This document shows, piece by piece, positions 6,743 to 13,207 of a stretch of DNA of 14,867 bases (positions are counted from its first letter, which is position 1; each line of letters opens with the position of its first letter). A program made the position numbers and the translations under genes. The notes beneath the pieces were generated by a model that had not been told where the DNA came from, ran no database searches, and saw only the letters and a program-made list of their open reading frames with translations. Origin of the DNA: CAYLXC01 sp964387865. GTDB taxonomy: Bacteria; Patescibacteriota; Microgenomatia; Daviesbacterales; UBA10151. Where the stretch lies: the NCBI GenBank assembly GCA_964387865.1, contig CAYLXC010000021.1, positions 1 through 14,867 on the forward strand, in the 5' to 3' direction.

Positions 6743-7602
6743 CGCTAATAGATACCCATGCTCACTTGTATTGGGATTCCTATGAGAAAGATCTTGAGGA
6801 TGTCATTAAGCGCTCCATTGATGCTGGAGTTACCACCATAATAAATGTAGGTGTTGATGTAGAAAAAAGTAAGATTGCATTAGAACAGATCCAGGGGAAA
6901 CTTTCTAAAATATCAGGGTTTTCAGCATATTCAACCATTGGAATTCACCCGCATGAAGCCGTTAAGTACTTATCAGATGTATCCATACATAAGGACATTG
7001 AGAAATTAGAGAAACTATATCTTTCTGCACCAGATTATATTGTAGCAGTTGGTGAATGTGGTTTGGATTATAAGGAGGTTGAGGATCAAATAAAGAGTCT
7101 CCAGAAAAATCTTTTTCAAGCTCAAATTGATTTGGCAAAAAAGCTAAATTTACCTTTAATTGTTCACTGTCGTGATGATAGAAGTGGTTCGACAAGCTCA
7201 CCACCTTCGAAGACTTCGTCTTCTACGGCCTGGGATGAAATTTTAGAAATGGTTGGTAAGCATCCTACAGTTTTACACTGTTATAGTGGTTTATCCCATA
7301 CTACCAACTACATACTACAAACTACCAACTTGCTTGTCTCTTTTGCAGCCACGATCACTTACCCAAAAAATGAATATTTAAGAGAAGCAGCCAAGATTCT
7401 ACCTTTGGAAAAAATAGTTTTGGAAACTGATTGTCCATTTCTTCCTCCCCAATCCAAGCGGGGCATGAGGAACGAACCTTCTGCTGTTAGAGAAATTGCT
7501 CAGCTCATTGCCGACCTAAAGGGAGTTTCCCTGGAACAGATTGCGAAACAAACCAATGAAAATGTAATTAGAATTTTTCGTATATTTGCTTTCCCATCCT
7601 AA
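6739..7602 (+). CDS. tatD: TatD-family metal-dependent hydrolase (putative DNase)
   Basis: TIM-barrel hydrolase of the TatD/YcfH type, members of which have 3'-5' exonuclease activity and are often next to metG, as here. All metal-site residues are visible: H7 and H9 (DTHAHL), E106 (VGECGLDY), H143 (VHCRDD), H180 (LHCYSG) and D231 (LETDCPFL); GIHPHEA is also family-typical. At 287 aa it is 20-30 residues longer than usual. Most of the excess is residues 148-164, a Ser/Thr/Pro-rich stretch just after H143 that is encoded by two adjacent palindromes. A second oddity is residues 188-197, TTNYILQTTN, made by a DNA direct repeat in place of a normal helix. The ATG overlaps the metG stop (ATGA). 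Catalytic residues are intact, so activity is likely unless the insert blocks the site. Confidence 0.95.
   Translation: MTLIDTHAHLYWDSYEKDLEDVIKRSIDAGVTTIINVGVDVEKSKIALEQIQGKLSKISGFSAYSTIGIHPHEAVKYLSDVSIHKDIEKLEKLYLSAPDYIVAVGECGLDYKEVEDQIKSLQKNLFQAQIDLAKKLNLPLIVHCRDDRSGSTSSPPSKTSSSTAWDEILEMVGKHPTVLHCYSGLSHTTNYILQTTNLLVSFAATITYPKNEYLREAAKILPLEKIVLETDCPFLPPQSKRGMRNEPSAVREIAQLIADLKGVSLEQIAKQTNENVIRIFRIFAFPS
7184..7204. repeat. Palindromic element with core TTCGACAAGCTCA, in frame in tatD
   Basis: The 13-base core TTCGACAAGCTCA (7188-7200) is flanked by GTGG (7184-7187) and its reverse complement CCAC (7201-7204). The same core occurs at 1854-1866 in sbcD, flanked there by TCC and GGA, also complementary to each other. 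It encodes part of the extra Ser/Thr-rich segment of TatD (residues 149-155). Confidence 0.8.
7209..7223. repeat. Short hairpin GAAGAC-TTC-GTCTTC in tatD
   Basis: A perfect 6-bp stem (7209-7214 with 7218-7223) closes a TTC loop, four nt after the previous element. With it, it encodes the TatD insert (residues about 157-162). The two hairpins together look like one inserted composite. Confidence 0.7.
7300..7330. repeat. Direct repeat ACTACCAACT, 21 nt apart, in tatD
   Basis: ACTACCAACT occurs at 7300-7309 and 7321-7330. The 21-nt period is seven codons, so both copies are read in the same frame and encode TTN within TTNYILQTTN. The segment between (CATACTACAA) is of similar base composition, suggesting a decayed tandem array. 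Confidence 0.75.
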
Positions 7603-7626
7603 ATTCATTAAACTTAAGGATAAATC

Positions 7627-9402
7627 ATGCGTATTTTACTCACCTTTTTTATTGGATTTTTATCCTTTTTTTATTTGGCCGAAATAGTAAGACGTTTAAT
7701 AAAAGGTGTCCGATACAGCCTTATAGGAATAATCTTTGCTGTTTTAGGCCTTGCAATAGGTTTTTTGGGTCAATTTATTTTGCCAGGTGGATTAAATGTT
7801 TTAGCAGCATTTTTTCTGGTTGGATCCGGAATTGGCCTTATAATCCACCATCTTTTATCCCAGCGGTTTATTCTTTTCGAGAAAACAGAAAGAGAATTTG
7901 TTTTAAAACATGAAAATTTTTTTGAAAGAATTCTTGAAATTTTGCCAGGCGCACTTACCTGGCTTGCTTTAACTTCCCCAATCTGGCTATCATTTACTCT
8001 TCCATATGCAGTTGCATACCTTATTTTGATCGCAGATGTTTACTGGCTTTTAACAGCACTAAGAATTGGTATTTTAATTATCATTGGTTACAGAAAAATG
8101 AATTGGGTAAAAAATCAAAATTGGTTAATAAATTTACAGAAAGATTATCCAAATGAATGGAGCAAATATTACCATTTAATCTTAATCCCTACCTTCAAGG
8201 AATCTCTTTATGTTTTGGGTCCAACATTTGATGGAATTTACAAAAGTCATTACCCTAAAGATAAAATATTCATAGCAGTAGGCTTTGAAGAAAGAGATGA
8301 CCTACAAAAAATTAATCAAACTAAAAACTATCTTAAAAAAATTGAGAAAAAAATTGCTGGAGTTTTTACCACAATCCACCCGTACGGGTTGGCGGGTGAG
8401 GTTGCAGGTCAAGGCTCAAACAAAAACTGGATGATAAAACACATAGTACCTCAGCTGGAAAAAAGAGGAATAAAACTGGATAATATTTTTGTAACTACCC
8501 TAGATGCTGATTTTGTCATTCATCCCCGATTTTTATCAGGAGCACTCCACAAATATTTATCCATTCCTGAAAATAAACGTGACAAAAGAACTTTTACAGG
8601 AGTATTTTTATACCACAATAATTACTGGCAAACCCCAACCCCAATGAGACTTATGGCAACAGGTACTTCTTTTTGGCAGCTTGCTGAAATGGTTGGTTCT
8701 GATAAATATATGAACTATTCATCCATGTCAATTTCTCTTAAGGCACTTTTAGATATTGGCGGCTGGATCCCTGATAAGGTTAATGATGATAACGGTTTTT
8801 ATTGGAAAGCTTACTTTCATTTTAATGGTGATTACAAAGTTATTCCACATTTTTTGCCAATTTCGGGTGATGCTGTGCAAGATACTACACTTCTTAAAAC
8901 TTTTCAAAATCAATATTTGCAAATCAAAAGATGGGCATACGGTGTAGAACATATACCATACATTGTTAAACAATATTTCACAAAAGAAATAGATTTTTGG
9001 CACAAAACCGATAGAGTACTTTTTAAAATTTGGGGTGATTTAAAATGGGGATTTTTAGCACTTTTTGTAACATTTGGCAGTTTATTTATTCCCTTGGTTA
9101 ATCCTAATTTTAAATCATCAGTTCTTTCCGTAAATTTACCGATCATATCTTCCTGGATTTTGACTGCTGCTTTTTTCGGACTTTTTGCAACCATCTTTGT
9201 TCATGAAAAAACAGTACCTAAAAGGCCCAAAAATTGGTCTATATTTAAAAAGGTATGGTCTTATATCCAATGGCTTCTAGTACCCATTATTTTAATTACT
9301 ATCTCATCACTTCCTGCAATTGATGCTCAAACATCTTTGATGTTTGGTAGAAAGTTGGAATTTCGTGTGACAAATAAGGCAAGATTATTGGAAAAAGCTT
9401 AA
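7627..9402 (+). CDS. Membrane-bound family 2 glycosyltransferase (QxxRW, processive-type motifs)
   Basis: A 591-aa integral-membrane glycosyltransferase, likely adding sugars from a nucleotide donor to a surface polysaccharide or lipid-linked glycan. About five hydrophobic segments lie in residues 1-150, a GT2 catalytic domain at about 180-440 and two or three more membrane segments at about 470-570. Motifs: TLDADF with D293 and D295 (the DxD pair that binds metal and UDP), acidic VNDDNGFYW (probable catalytic base region) and QIKRW at 432-436, the QxxRW of cellulose- and hyaluronan-synthase-like enzymes. The N-terminal membrane block is longer than in a typical BcsA core. AAGGA six nt before the ATG is one of the few Shine-Dalgarno sequences in the window. 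The gap after tatD is 24 nt. The product polymer cannot be told. Confidence 0.88.
   Translation: MRILLTFFIGFLSFFYLAEIVRRLIKGVRYSLIGIIFAVLGLAIGFLGQFILPGGLNVLAAFFLVGSGIGLIIHHLLSQRFILFEKTEREFVLKHENFFERILEILPGALTWLALTSPIWLSFTLPYAVAYLILIADVYWLLTALRIGILIIIGYRKMNWVKNQNWLINLQKDYPNEWSKYYHLILIPTFKESLYVLGPTFDGIYKSHYPKDKIFIAVGFEERDDLQKINQTKNYLKKIEKKIAGVFTTIHPYGLAGEVAGQGSNKNWMIKHIVPQLEKRGIKLDNIFVTTLDADFVIHPRFLSGALHKYLSIPENKRDKRTFTGVFLYHNNYWQTPTPMRLMATGTSFWQLAEMVGSDKYMNYSSMSISLKALLDIGGWIPDKVNDDNGFYWKAYFHFNGDYKVIPHFLPISGDAVQDTTLLKTFQNQYLQIKRWAYGVEHIPYIVKQYFTKEIDFWHKTDRVLFKIWGDLKWGFLALFVTFGSLFIPLVNPNFKSSVLSVNLPIISSWILTAAFFGLFATIFVHEKTVPKRPKNWSIFKKVWSYIQWLLVPIILITISSLPAIDAQTSLMFGRKLEFRVTNKARLLEKA
8377..8398. 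repeat. GC-rich nested palindrome in the GT2 gene
   Basis: CACCCG (8377-8382) and CGGGTG (8393-8398) are inverted repeats, and ACCCGTACGGGT (8378-8389) is itself a perfect 12-bp palindrome. It stands out as a G+C-rich patch in an AT-rich gene. It encodes HPYGLAG, directly before GEVAGQGSNKNW, and may be family-conserved coding sequence rather than an inserted element. Confidence 0.5.
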
Positions 9403-9408
9403 AACTAT

Positions 9409-9744
9409 ATGTTCAAATTTAGTGGAATAAATATTTGGATAAATTTGATTCCTTTAATTATATCTTTGCCTATGACCCTATTTGTTTTATTTTTTGGGAA
9501 TTTTTTGCCACCGAGGCTACCATTATTTTATTCTCTTCCCTGGGGAGATAGCCAACTAGTAAATCATGAGCAATTTCTGATTATCCCTGCATCTATTAGT
9601 TTAATTGCACTTTTTAATCTCATTATATCCAGACAACTTCACAACTCTCAAATATTTTTTAAAAAACTTCTTCTCTTCTCCTCACTGCTTATTAGTTTAA
9701 TATTAATCATTACATTTTTAAAAATTATATTAATTTTTACTTAA
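9409..9744 (+). CDS. Small membrane protein between glycosyltransferase genes, unknown
   Basis: A 111-aa protein with three predicted membrane segments (about 10-30, 57-75 and 86-110). Between the first and second is a loop with PPRLPLFYSLPWGDSQL, a proline- and aromatic-rich stretch that looks constrained. I recall similar small proteins next to WecA-like genes in Patescibacteria but cannot name a family. It begins 6 nt after the GT2 stop and ends 1 nt before the WecA-like ATG, so it is almost certainly part of this operon and probably helps surface-glycan assembly. There is no clear ribosome-binding site. It is not the product of a broken larger gene as far as I can see. Confidence 0.7.
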   Translation: MFKFSGINIWINLIPLIISLPMTLFVLFFGNFLPPRLPLFYSLPWGDSQLVNHEQFLIIPASISLIALFNLIISRQLHNSQIFFKKLLLFSSLLISLILIITFLKIILIFT

Positions 9745-9745
9745 A

Positions 9746-10795
9746 ATGGAATTTTTATTGCCTGCAATATTTTCTTTCTTAATTACAGTTTTCTTAATTC
9801 CACCAACTATTAAATTTGCAAAGAAATACAATCTTTTAGATAACCCGAAACTAAGACCTCATCCTGCTCATACTCAAATGCGGATAGTCCCAAGAGCCGG
9901 TGGTTTACCGATCTTTTTTGCGCTTTTTTTAGCAATTTTATTTTTTATCCCTTTTGAAAAGAATATTTTAAGTATATTGGCCTCTTTAACTGTTCTTCTA
10001 ATTGTCGGACTGCTGGATGATAAATATCAAAATTTATCACCATATTTTAGACTTTTTAGTCAATTTATTGCTGCAGCTATTTTAGTTATAAGCGGAGTTG
10101 GCATAAATTTTATTACCAATCCTTTGGGAGGAATTATTCATCTGGATTTTATTGAATTTTTGCCCGATATCTTAGCGCTAATTTGGATAGTTTGGGTGAT
10201 GAATATGATTAATTGGTCCAAGGGAGTAGATGGACAGATGCCAGGAATAGTAACTGTTGCAGCTTTTATTTTAGGATTGCTATCTTTGAAATTAAATAAT
10301 TTAGGGGATCCATCACAAACAGGAGTTGCCAGATTATCATTTATAACAGCAGGCTCTTCTTTGGGCCTTTTAATTTTTAACTGGTATCCTGCAAAAATTT
10401 TTCCCGGTTTTTCCGGTTCAACAATTCTGGGTTTTATGATAGGTGCATTGGCAATTTTTTCAGGTGGAAAATTAGCAACAGCAATCCTTGTACTTTTAAT
10501 TCCAGCAACTGATTTTGCATACACTTTTTTTCGAAGAATTTTGCAAGGCAAATCTCCTGTCTGGGGTGATCGGGAACACCTTCATCACAAACTAATAGAT
10601 CGCGGTTTTAATCATCAGCAAATCTCCTTGTTTTATATTTTAGTATCTGTTATCTTAGGGGCAGCTGCTCTAAGTTTATCTTCCCAAGGTAAACTATTTG
10701 CAAGCATTTTGGTTGCATCTGCAATACTTGGAATAATCTTATGGTTAAATTTTTTTGGGGGGTTATCAAAGCCGCAAGACCCAGACAATGGATAA
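9746..10795 (+). CDS. WecA/TagO/MraY-like polyprenyl-phosphate sugar-1-phosphate transferase, atypical active site
   Basis: A 349-aa, roughly 10-pass membrane protein of the glycosyltransferase 4 superfamily, which moves a sugar-1-phosphate from a UDP-sugar to polyprenyl phosphate at the cytoplasmic face, starting glycan synthesis. Family landmarks: RAGGLPIF (about 51-58), GLLDDKYQNL with D91 and D92, NMINWSKGVDGQMPG (153-167), and DREHLHHKLID with the His cluster H278, H280 and H281. Two catalytic positions are changed: the usual N-x-x-D-G-x-D-G-L-A loop reads NWSKGVDGQMP, losing the first Asp while D162 remains, and the Mg-binding GDSGS motif reads GFSGS with F222 in place of Asp. I recall the same variant in other Patescibacteria, so it may be a functional subfamily. 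The 3' end overlaps the next gene by 55 nt. Confidence 0.88.
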   Translation: MEFLLPAIFSFLITVFLIPPTIKFAKKYNLLDNPKLRPHPAHTQMRIVPRAGGLPIFFALFLAILFFIPFEKNILSILASLTVLLIVGLLDDKYQNLSPYFRLFSQFIAAAILVISGVGINFITNPLGGIIHLDFIEFLPDILALIWIVWVMNMINWSKGVDGQMPGIVTVAAFILGLLSLKLNNLGDPSQTGVARLSFITAGSSLGLLIFNWYPAKIFPGFSGSTILGFMIGALAIFSGGKLATAILVLLIPATDFAYTFFRRILQGKSPVWGDREHLHHKLIDRGFNHQQISLFYILVSVILGAAALSLSSQGKLFASILVASAILGIILWLNFFGGLSKPQDPDNG

Positions 10796-11673
10796 AAAAC
10801 TTTGCTGTCTTTGCAGCATTAATTTTTTCCGGTACACTTTTTGACCCAACAAACCAGATTAAGACTCTTCAGGCATTTTTCCTATTTTGTATTTTCTCCT
10901 CAGCAACATATCTTCTAAATGATGTATTCGATATTGAACGTGATAAACTTCATCCGTTTAAAAGAAAACGTCCAATTACCTCAGGTCTAATCCCTGTCCC
11001 TTTTGCTATTGTGCTTTCTTTACTTCTAATAGTTATTTTCTTACCTCTTGCCTATAAACTCTCCCCTGCTTTCTTCTTTGCCTCGCTCACATATTTGGTA
11101 CTTCAACTTTTTTATTCAAGTTATTTAAAACAAATTATTTTACTCGATGTTTTGGTTATAGCTGCAGGATTTGTTTTAAGGGTTTATGGAGGAGTTTGGG
11201 CAATTGATGCACATCTTAATGTTTGGTTCCTTTTATCTATTACATCATTTGCACTATTTTTGGCAATTGGAAAAAGAAGATCTGAGCGGACTTTAATGGA
11301 AGCACAGGCATCCCAGCATAGAGAAACTCTACTTCATTATCCGGAAAGTTTATTAGATAGTCTAACTTCAATGTTTGCAACTTCCGCATGGCTTACATAT
11401 GCTTTCTTTGCTTTTTTACAGCCTCCTATTCAAGTCCGCCAGGCTTTTTCATCTATTTTAGGAGGCTTCGAATTACCGTTTACTGAGGCCAAATTTTTAA
11501 TGGCAACAGTGCCTATTGTGATATATGCAGTCATGAGATATCTATATATAATTTATGAGAAAAAGGAAGGTGAATCTCCTGAAAGAGTTTTGCTCTCAGA
11601 TAGACCCATGCTTACAGCAACTATTGTCTGGCTTGTTATGGTTATAGGAATTATCTACTATTTGGGGGCTTAA
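10741..11673 (+). CDS. UbiA-family prenyltransferase, decaprenyl-phosphate phosphoribosyltransferase-like
   Basis: A 310-aa membrane protein with eight or nine helices, closest in motif to decaprenyl-phosphate phosphoribosyltransferase (Rv3806c type), which links phosphoribose to a polyprenyl phosphate. The first Asp-rich motif NDVFDIERD (60-68) is followed by KLHPFKRKRPITSG; the HPxKxxRPxxxG tail is characteristic of this branch. The second motif centres on D136 (LLDVLVIAAGFVLR). The start at 10741 gives FFWGVIKAARPRQWIKN, which matches the family's usual N-terminus, and there is no later Met before residue 196. It therefore overlaps the WecA-like gene by 55 nt in another reading frame, unusually long here. 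The downstream enzymes of ribose-to-arabinose epimerisation are not in the window, so the product is uncertain. The stop overlaps that of the convergent PEGA gene. Confidence 0.9.
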   Translation: MVKFFWGVIKAARPRQWIKNFAVFAALIFSGTLFDPTNQIKTLQAFFLFCIFSSATYLLNDVFDIERDKLHPFKRKRPITSGLIPVPFAIVLSLLLIVIFLPLAYKLSPAFFFASLTYLVLQLFYSSYLKQIILLDVLVIAAGFVLRVYGGVWAIDAHLNVWFLLSITSFALFLAIGKRRSERTLMEAQASQHRETLLHYPESLLDSLTSMFATSAWLTYAFFAFLQPPIQVRQAFSSILGGFELPFTEAKFLMATVPIVIYAVMRYLYIIYEKKEGESPERVLLSDRPMLTATIVWLVMVIGIIYYLGA

Positions 11674-12473
11674 GGTATTTTCTTTTCAACATATGTTGAT
11701 GAAACAAAGCCTTCAGTTCCATCAGAAAGTCTTACCCTATCCCAACCGAGAAGTTCTTCCAAAAGTATTAATGTATCCCCTGGTTTTACCTGGGCAATTT
11801 CTTTTCCTAAAAAAGATCCTTTATCCCTAACCCGCAAAAATCCGGTTGGAGTTTGTTTAACTATTACTTCGGGCGTTTGAGTAATTACGGGAGCAGAGAT
11901 AGTTGTTAAATCAGCATCAGATAGGGCTAAGTCAACCGAAACAGTTAGATTAAAATTGTTTGGTAGAGTAACCTTTATACTTCTGTTTAAATAGTTTGAA
12001 TGTGAAAGATTAATTATATGTTCCCCTGAAGTAATATTTATATTAAGCGGTGTTTTACCAAAAACTTTTCCGTCAATTTCAACTTCTGCACCAGATGGAT
12101 TTGAAACAACCGTTACCCCTCTACCTTTATCCAAAGTCAGGATTTCTCCGGAAGATGAGGCTTGATCTTTTGCCAAGTCCCTATTTACAATAGTTAAAGT
12201 TTTAGCTGTCAACTTAAGCTTACCTTGCCACGAAGCTTCTTCTTTTTCTAATTTGACATTATATTCTCTAACTTCCAAATTTCTATCCTCAAATGGAGTT
12301 TTACCAGCTTCATTACCATCCAGAAACACAGTTGCCTCATTTGGAGTTGATAAAACTGAGATGCCGCTTTTTTCCTTTATCCCAAAAAAAAGCTCTGCTG
12401 TATTTGAACTATAACGAATAAGTAATATCAGGATGCTTATAAGTATAAAAATCCAAAGCAGAGTTTTTTTCAT
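11670..12473 (-). CDS. Membrane-anchored protein with two PEGA domains and an SH3-like domain
   Basis: A 267-aa extracytoplasmic protein, probably a cell-surface or cell-wall binding component. The N-terminus (about 4-21) is a single membrane anchor or uncleaved signal; no lipobox Cys follows it. Two PEGA-type repeats are visible: STPNEATVFLDG then AGKTPF (about 42-61) and SNPSGAEVEIDG then GKTPLNI (about 123-143). The C-terminus is a bacterial SH3b domain (about 209-265: GFLRVRDKGSF, GWDRVRL, EGFVSSTYV), a fold that often binds peptidoglycan. The ATG at 12473 has a perfect TATAAT 7 nt upstream. It is divergent from the M23 peptidase gene, which fits a cell-wall role. The UbiA-like gene converges on it, with 4-nt overlapping stops and no terminator between them. 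Confidence 0.88.
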   Translation of the reverse strand: MKKTLLWIFILISILILLIRYSSNTAELFFGIKEKSGISVLSTPNEATVFLDGNEAGKTPFEDRNLEVREYNVKLEKEEASWQGKLKLTAKTLTIVNRDLAKDQASSSGEILTLDKGRGVTVVSNPSGAEVEIDGKVFGKTPLNINITSGEHIINLSHSNYLNRSIKVTLPNNFNLTVSVDLALSDADLTTISAPVITQTPEVIVKQTPTGFLRVRDKGSFLGKEIAQVKPGDTLILLEELLGWDRVRLSDGTEGFVSSTYVEKKIP

Positions 12474-12480
12474 TTAGGTT

Positions 12481-12509
12481 ATTATACTTTTTTTGACAAC
12501 TAGGACCAA
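12481..12509 (-). promoter_or_regulatory. Promoter of the PEGA/SH3 gene
   Basis: On the minus strand TATAAT (12486-12481) is a perfect -10 box, with TTGGTC (12509-12504) 17 nt upstream as a weak -35. Seven nt separate the -10 from the ATG at 12473, predicting a leaderless transcript. It overlaps the oppositely directed M23 promoter. Confidence 0.55.
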
Positions 12510-12521
12510 ATCTGGTAGTAT
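12493..12521 (+). promoter_or_regulatory. Promoter of the M23 peptidase gene
   Basis: A perfect -35 TTGACA (12493-12498) and an extended -10, TGG then TAGTAT (12513-12521), are 17 nt apart. The predicted start near 12528 leaves a leader of about 35 nt before the TTG start codon, the only clearly leadered candidate promoter in the window. Confidence 0.6.
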
Positions 12522-12529
12522 TATCATTC

Positions 12530-12560
12530 ATCCAAGCTGCTTTTAGAACTTGGATTTTTT
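12530..12560 (+). terminator. Terminator-like hairpin in the M23 leader (possible attenuator)
   Basis: ATCCAAG (12530-12536) pairs with CTTGGAT (12549-12555) around a 12-nt loop and runs straight into a T tract (12555-12560). It fills nearly the whole predicted leader and ends two nt before the TTG start. No plus-strand gene precedes it, so it would act on the M23 transcript itself, as an attenuator or by hiding the start region. The stem is short and AT-rich, so this is tentative. Confidence 0.4.
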
Positions 12561-12562
12561 GT

Positions 12563-13207
12563 TTGAAAAAATTTACAAAAAACTCTCTGCCTAGGAAAGT
12601 TTCTGAACGGGTTGCCCAAAATCTTAAACTTTCTAAAATTAAGCTAGGGTTTCCTAAAAAGGTTATATTGCTTAGCATAATTTTATTCACAATCCTCACT
12701 TTTGGAGGATATTACCCCACCCTCTCTATACCACCCATTAAGAGATCTCAAGTCTATGCTCAAACTAATGAGCAAAAAGAAGAAATTATTCCCTCTTCCT
12801 TTTTTTCCAAGGCAGTAATTCTACCTCATCCAGGTTACTTATCAACCCGTTTCTCAGCTTGGCATCCGGGAATAGATTTAGCAACTGGTTTAGGTATGCC
12901 GATCCATCCGATGATTGATGGAGAAATAATAGAGGTTGGCCGTGATTTTTTTGGTTTGGGAAATTATGTAGAAGTTTCGCATGAAAATAATTTCAAATCA
13001 AAATATGCACACATGGGCAAAGTTTATGTTAAAGCGGGCCAGAAAGTCTCCTCAGAGAATACCTTAGGAGAAGTAGGGCTAACAGGTTACACATCAGGTC
13101 CGCATACTCATTTGGAAATTACTCAAAATGGCAGGTATGTTGATCCACAAAAATTACTTCCTCAAATTCCTGATATGCCAAAATCAACCTACTATGTTAA
13201 GAAATAA
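12563..13207 (+). CDS. Membrane-anchored M23 (LytM-type) metallopeptidase
   Basis: A 214-aa zinc endopeptidase-type protein, probably cutting peptide cross-bridges of peptidoglycan outside the membrane. A basic N-terminal tail is followed by one membrane segment (about 33-51), a short linker and the LytM domain (about 90-205). Zinc ligands and catalytic residues are intact: H101 and D105 (HPGIDLA), H150 (YAHMG), and H181 and H183 (GPHTHLE). The start is read as TTG at 12563, because no in-frame ATG occurs before the catalytic domain and only this gives the membrane anchor; ATT at 12554 is a weaker alternative. No good Shine-Dalgarno is visible. Its last 11 nt overlap the end of the convergent PH-domain gene. 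The peptidase family is certain, the start less so. Confidence 0.9.
   Translation: MKKFTKNSLPRKVSERVAQNLKLSKIKLGFPKKVILLSIILFTILTFGGYYPTLSIPPIKRSQVYAQTNEQKEEIIPSSFFSKAVILPHPGYLSTRFSAWHPGIDLATGLGMPIHPMIDGEIIEVGRDFFGLGNYVEVSHENNFKSKYAHMGKVYVKAGQKVSSENTLGEVGLTGYTSGPHTHLEITQNGRYVDPQKLLPQIPDMPKSTYYVKK

Noticed and set aside
10138..10551. A 137-codon minus-strand frame inside the WecA-like gene
   Set aside because: The plus-strand gene has clear family motifs throughout; this frame is its shadow.
11670..12473. PEGA/SH3 protein as a lipoprotein
   Set aside because: No Cys follows the N-terminal hydrophobic segment, so there is no lipobox; it is better described as a membrane-anchored protein.
12409..12699. 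Open frame on the minus strand spanning the divergent promoter region
   Set aside because: It overlaps the PEGA start and the M23 N-terminus, both supported by domains, and resembles no protein.
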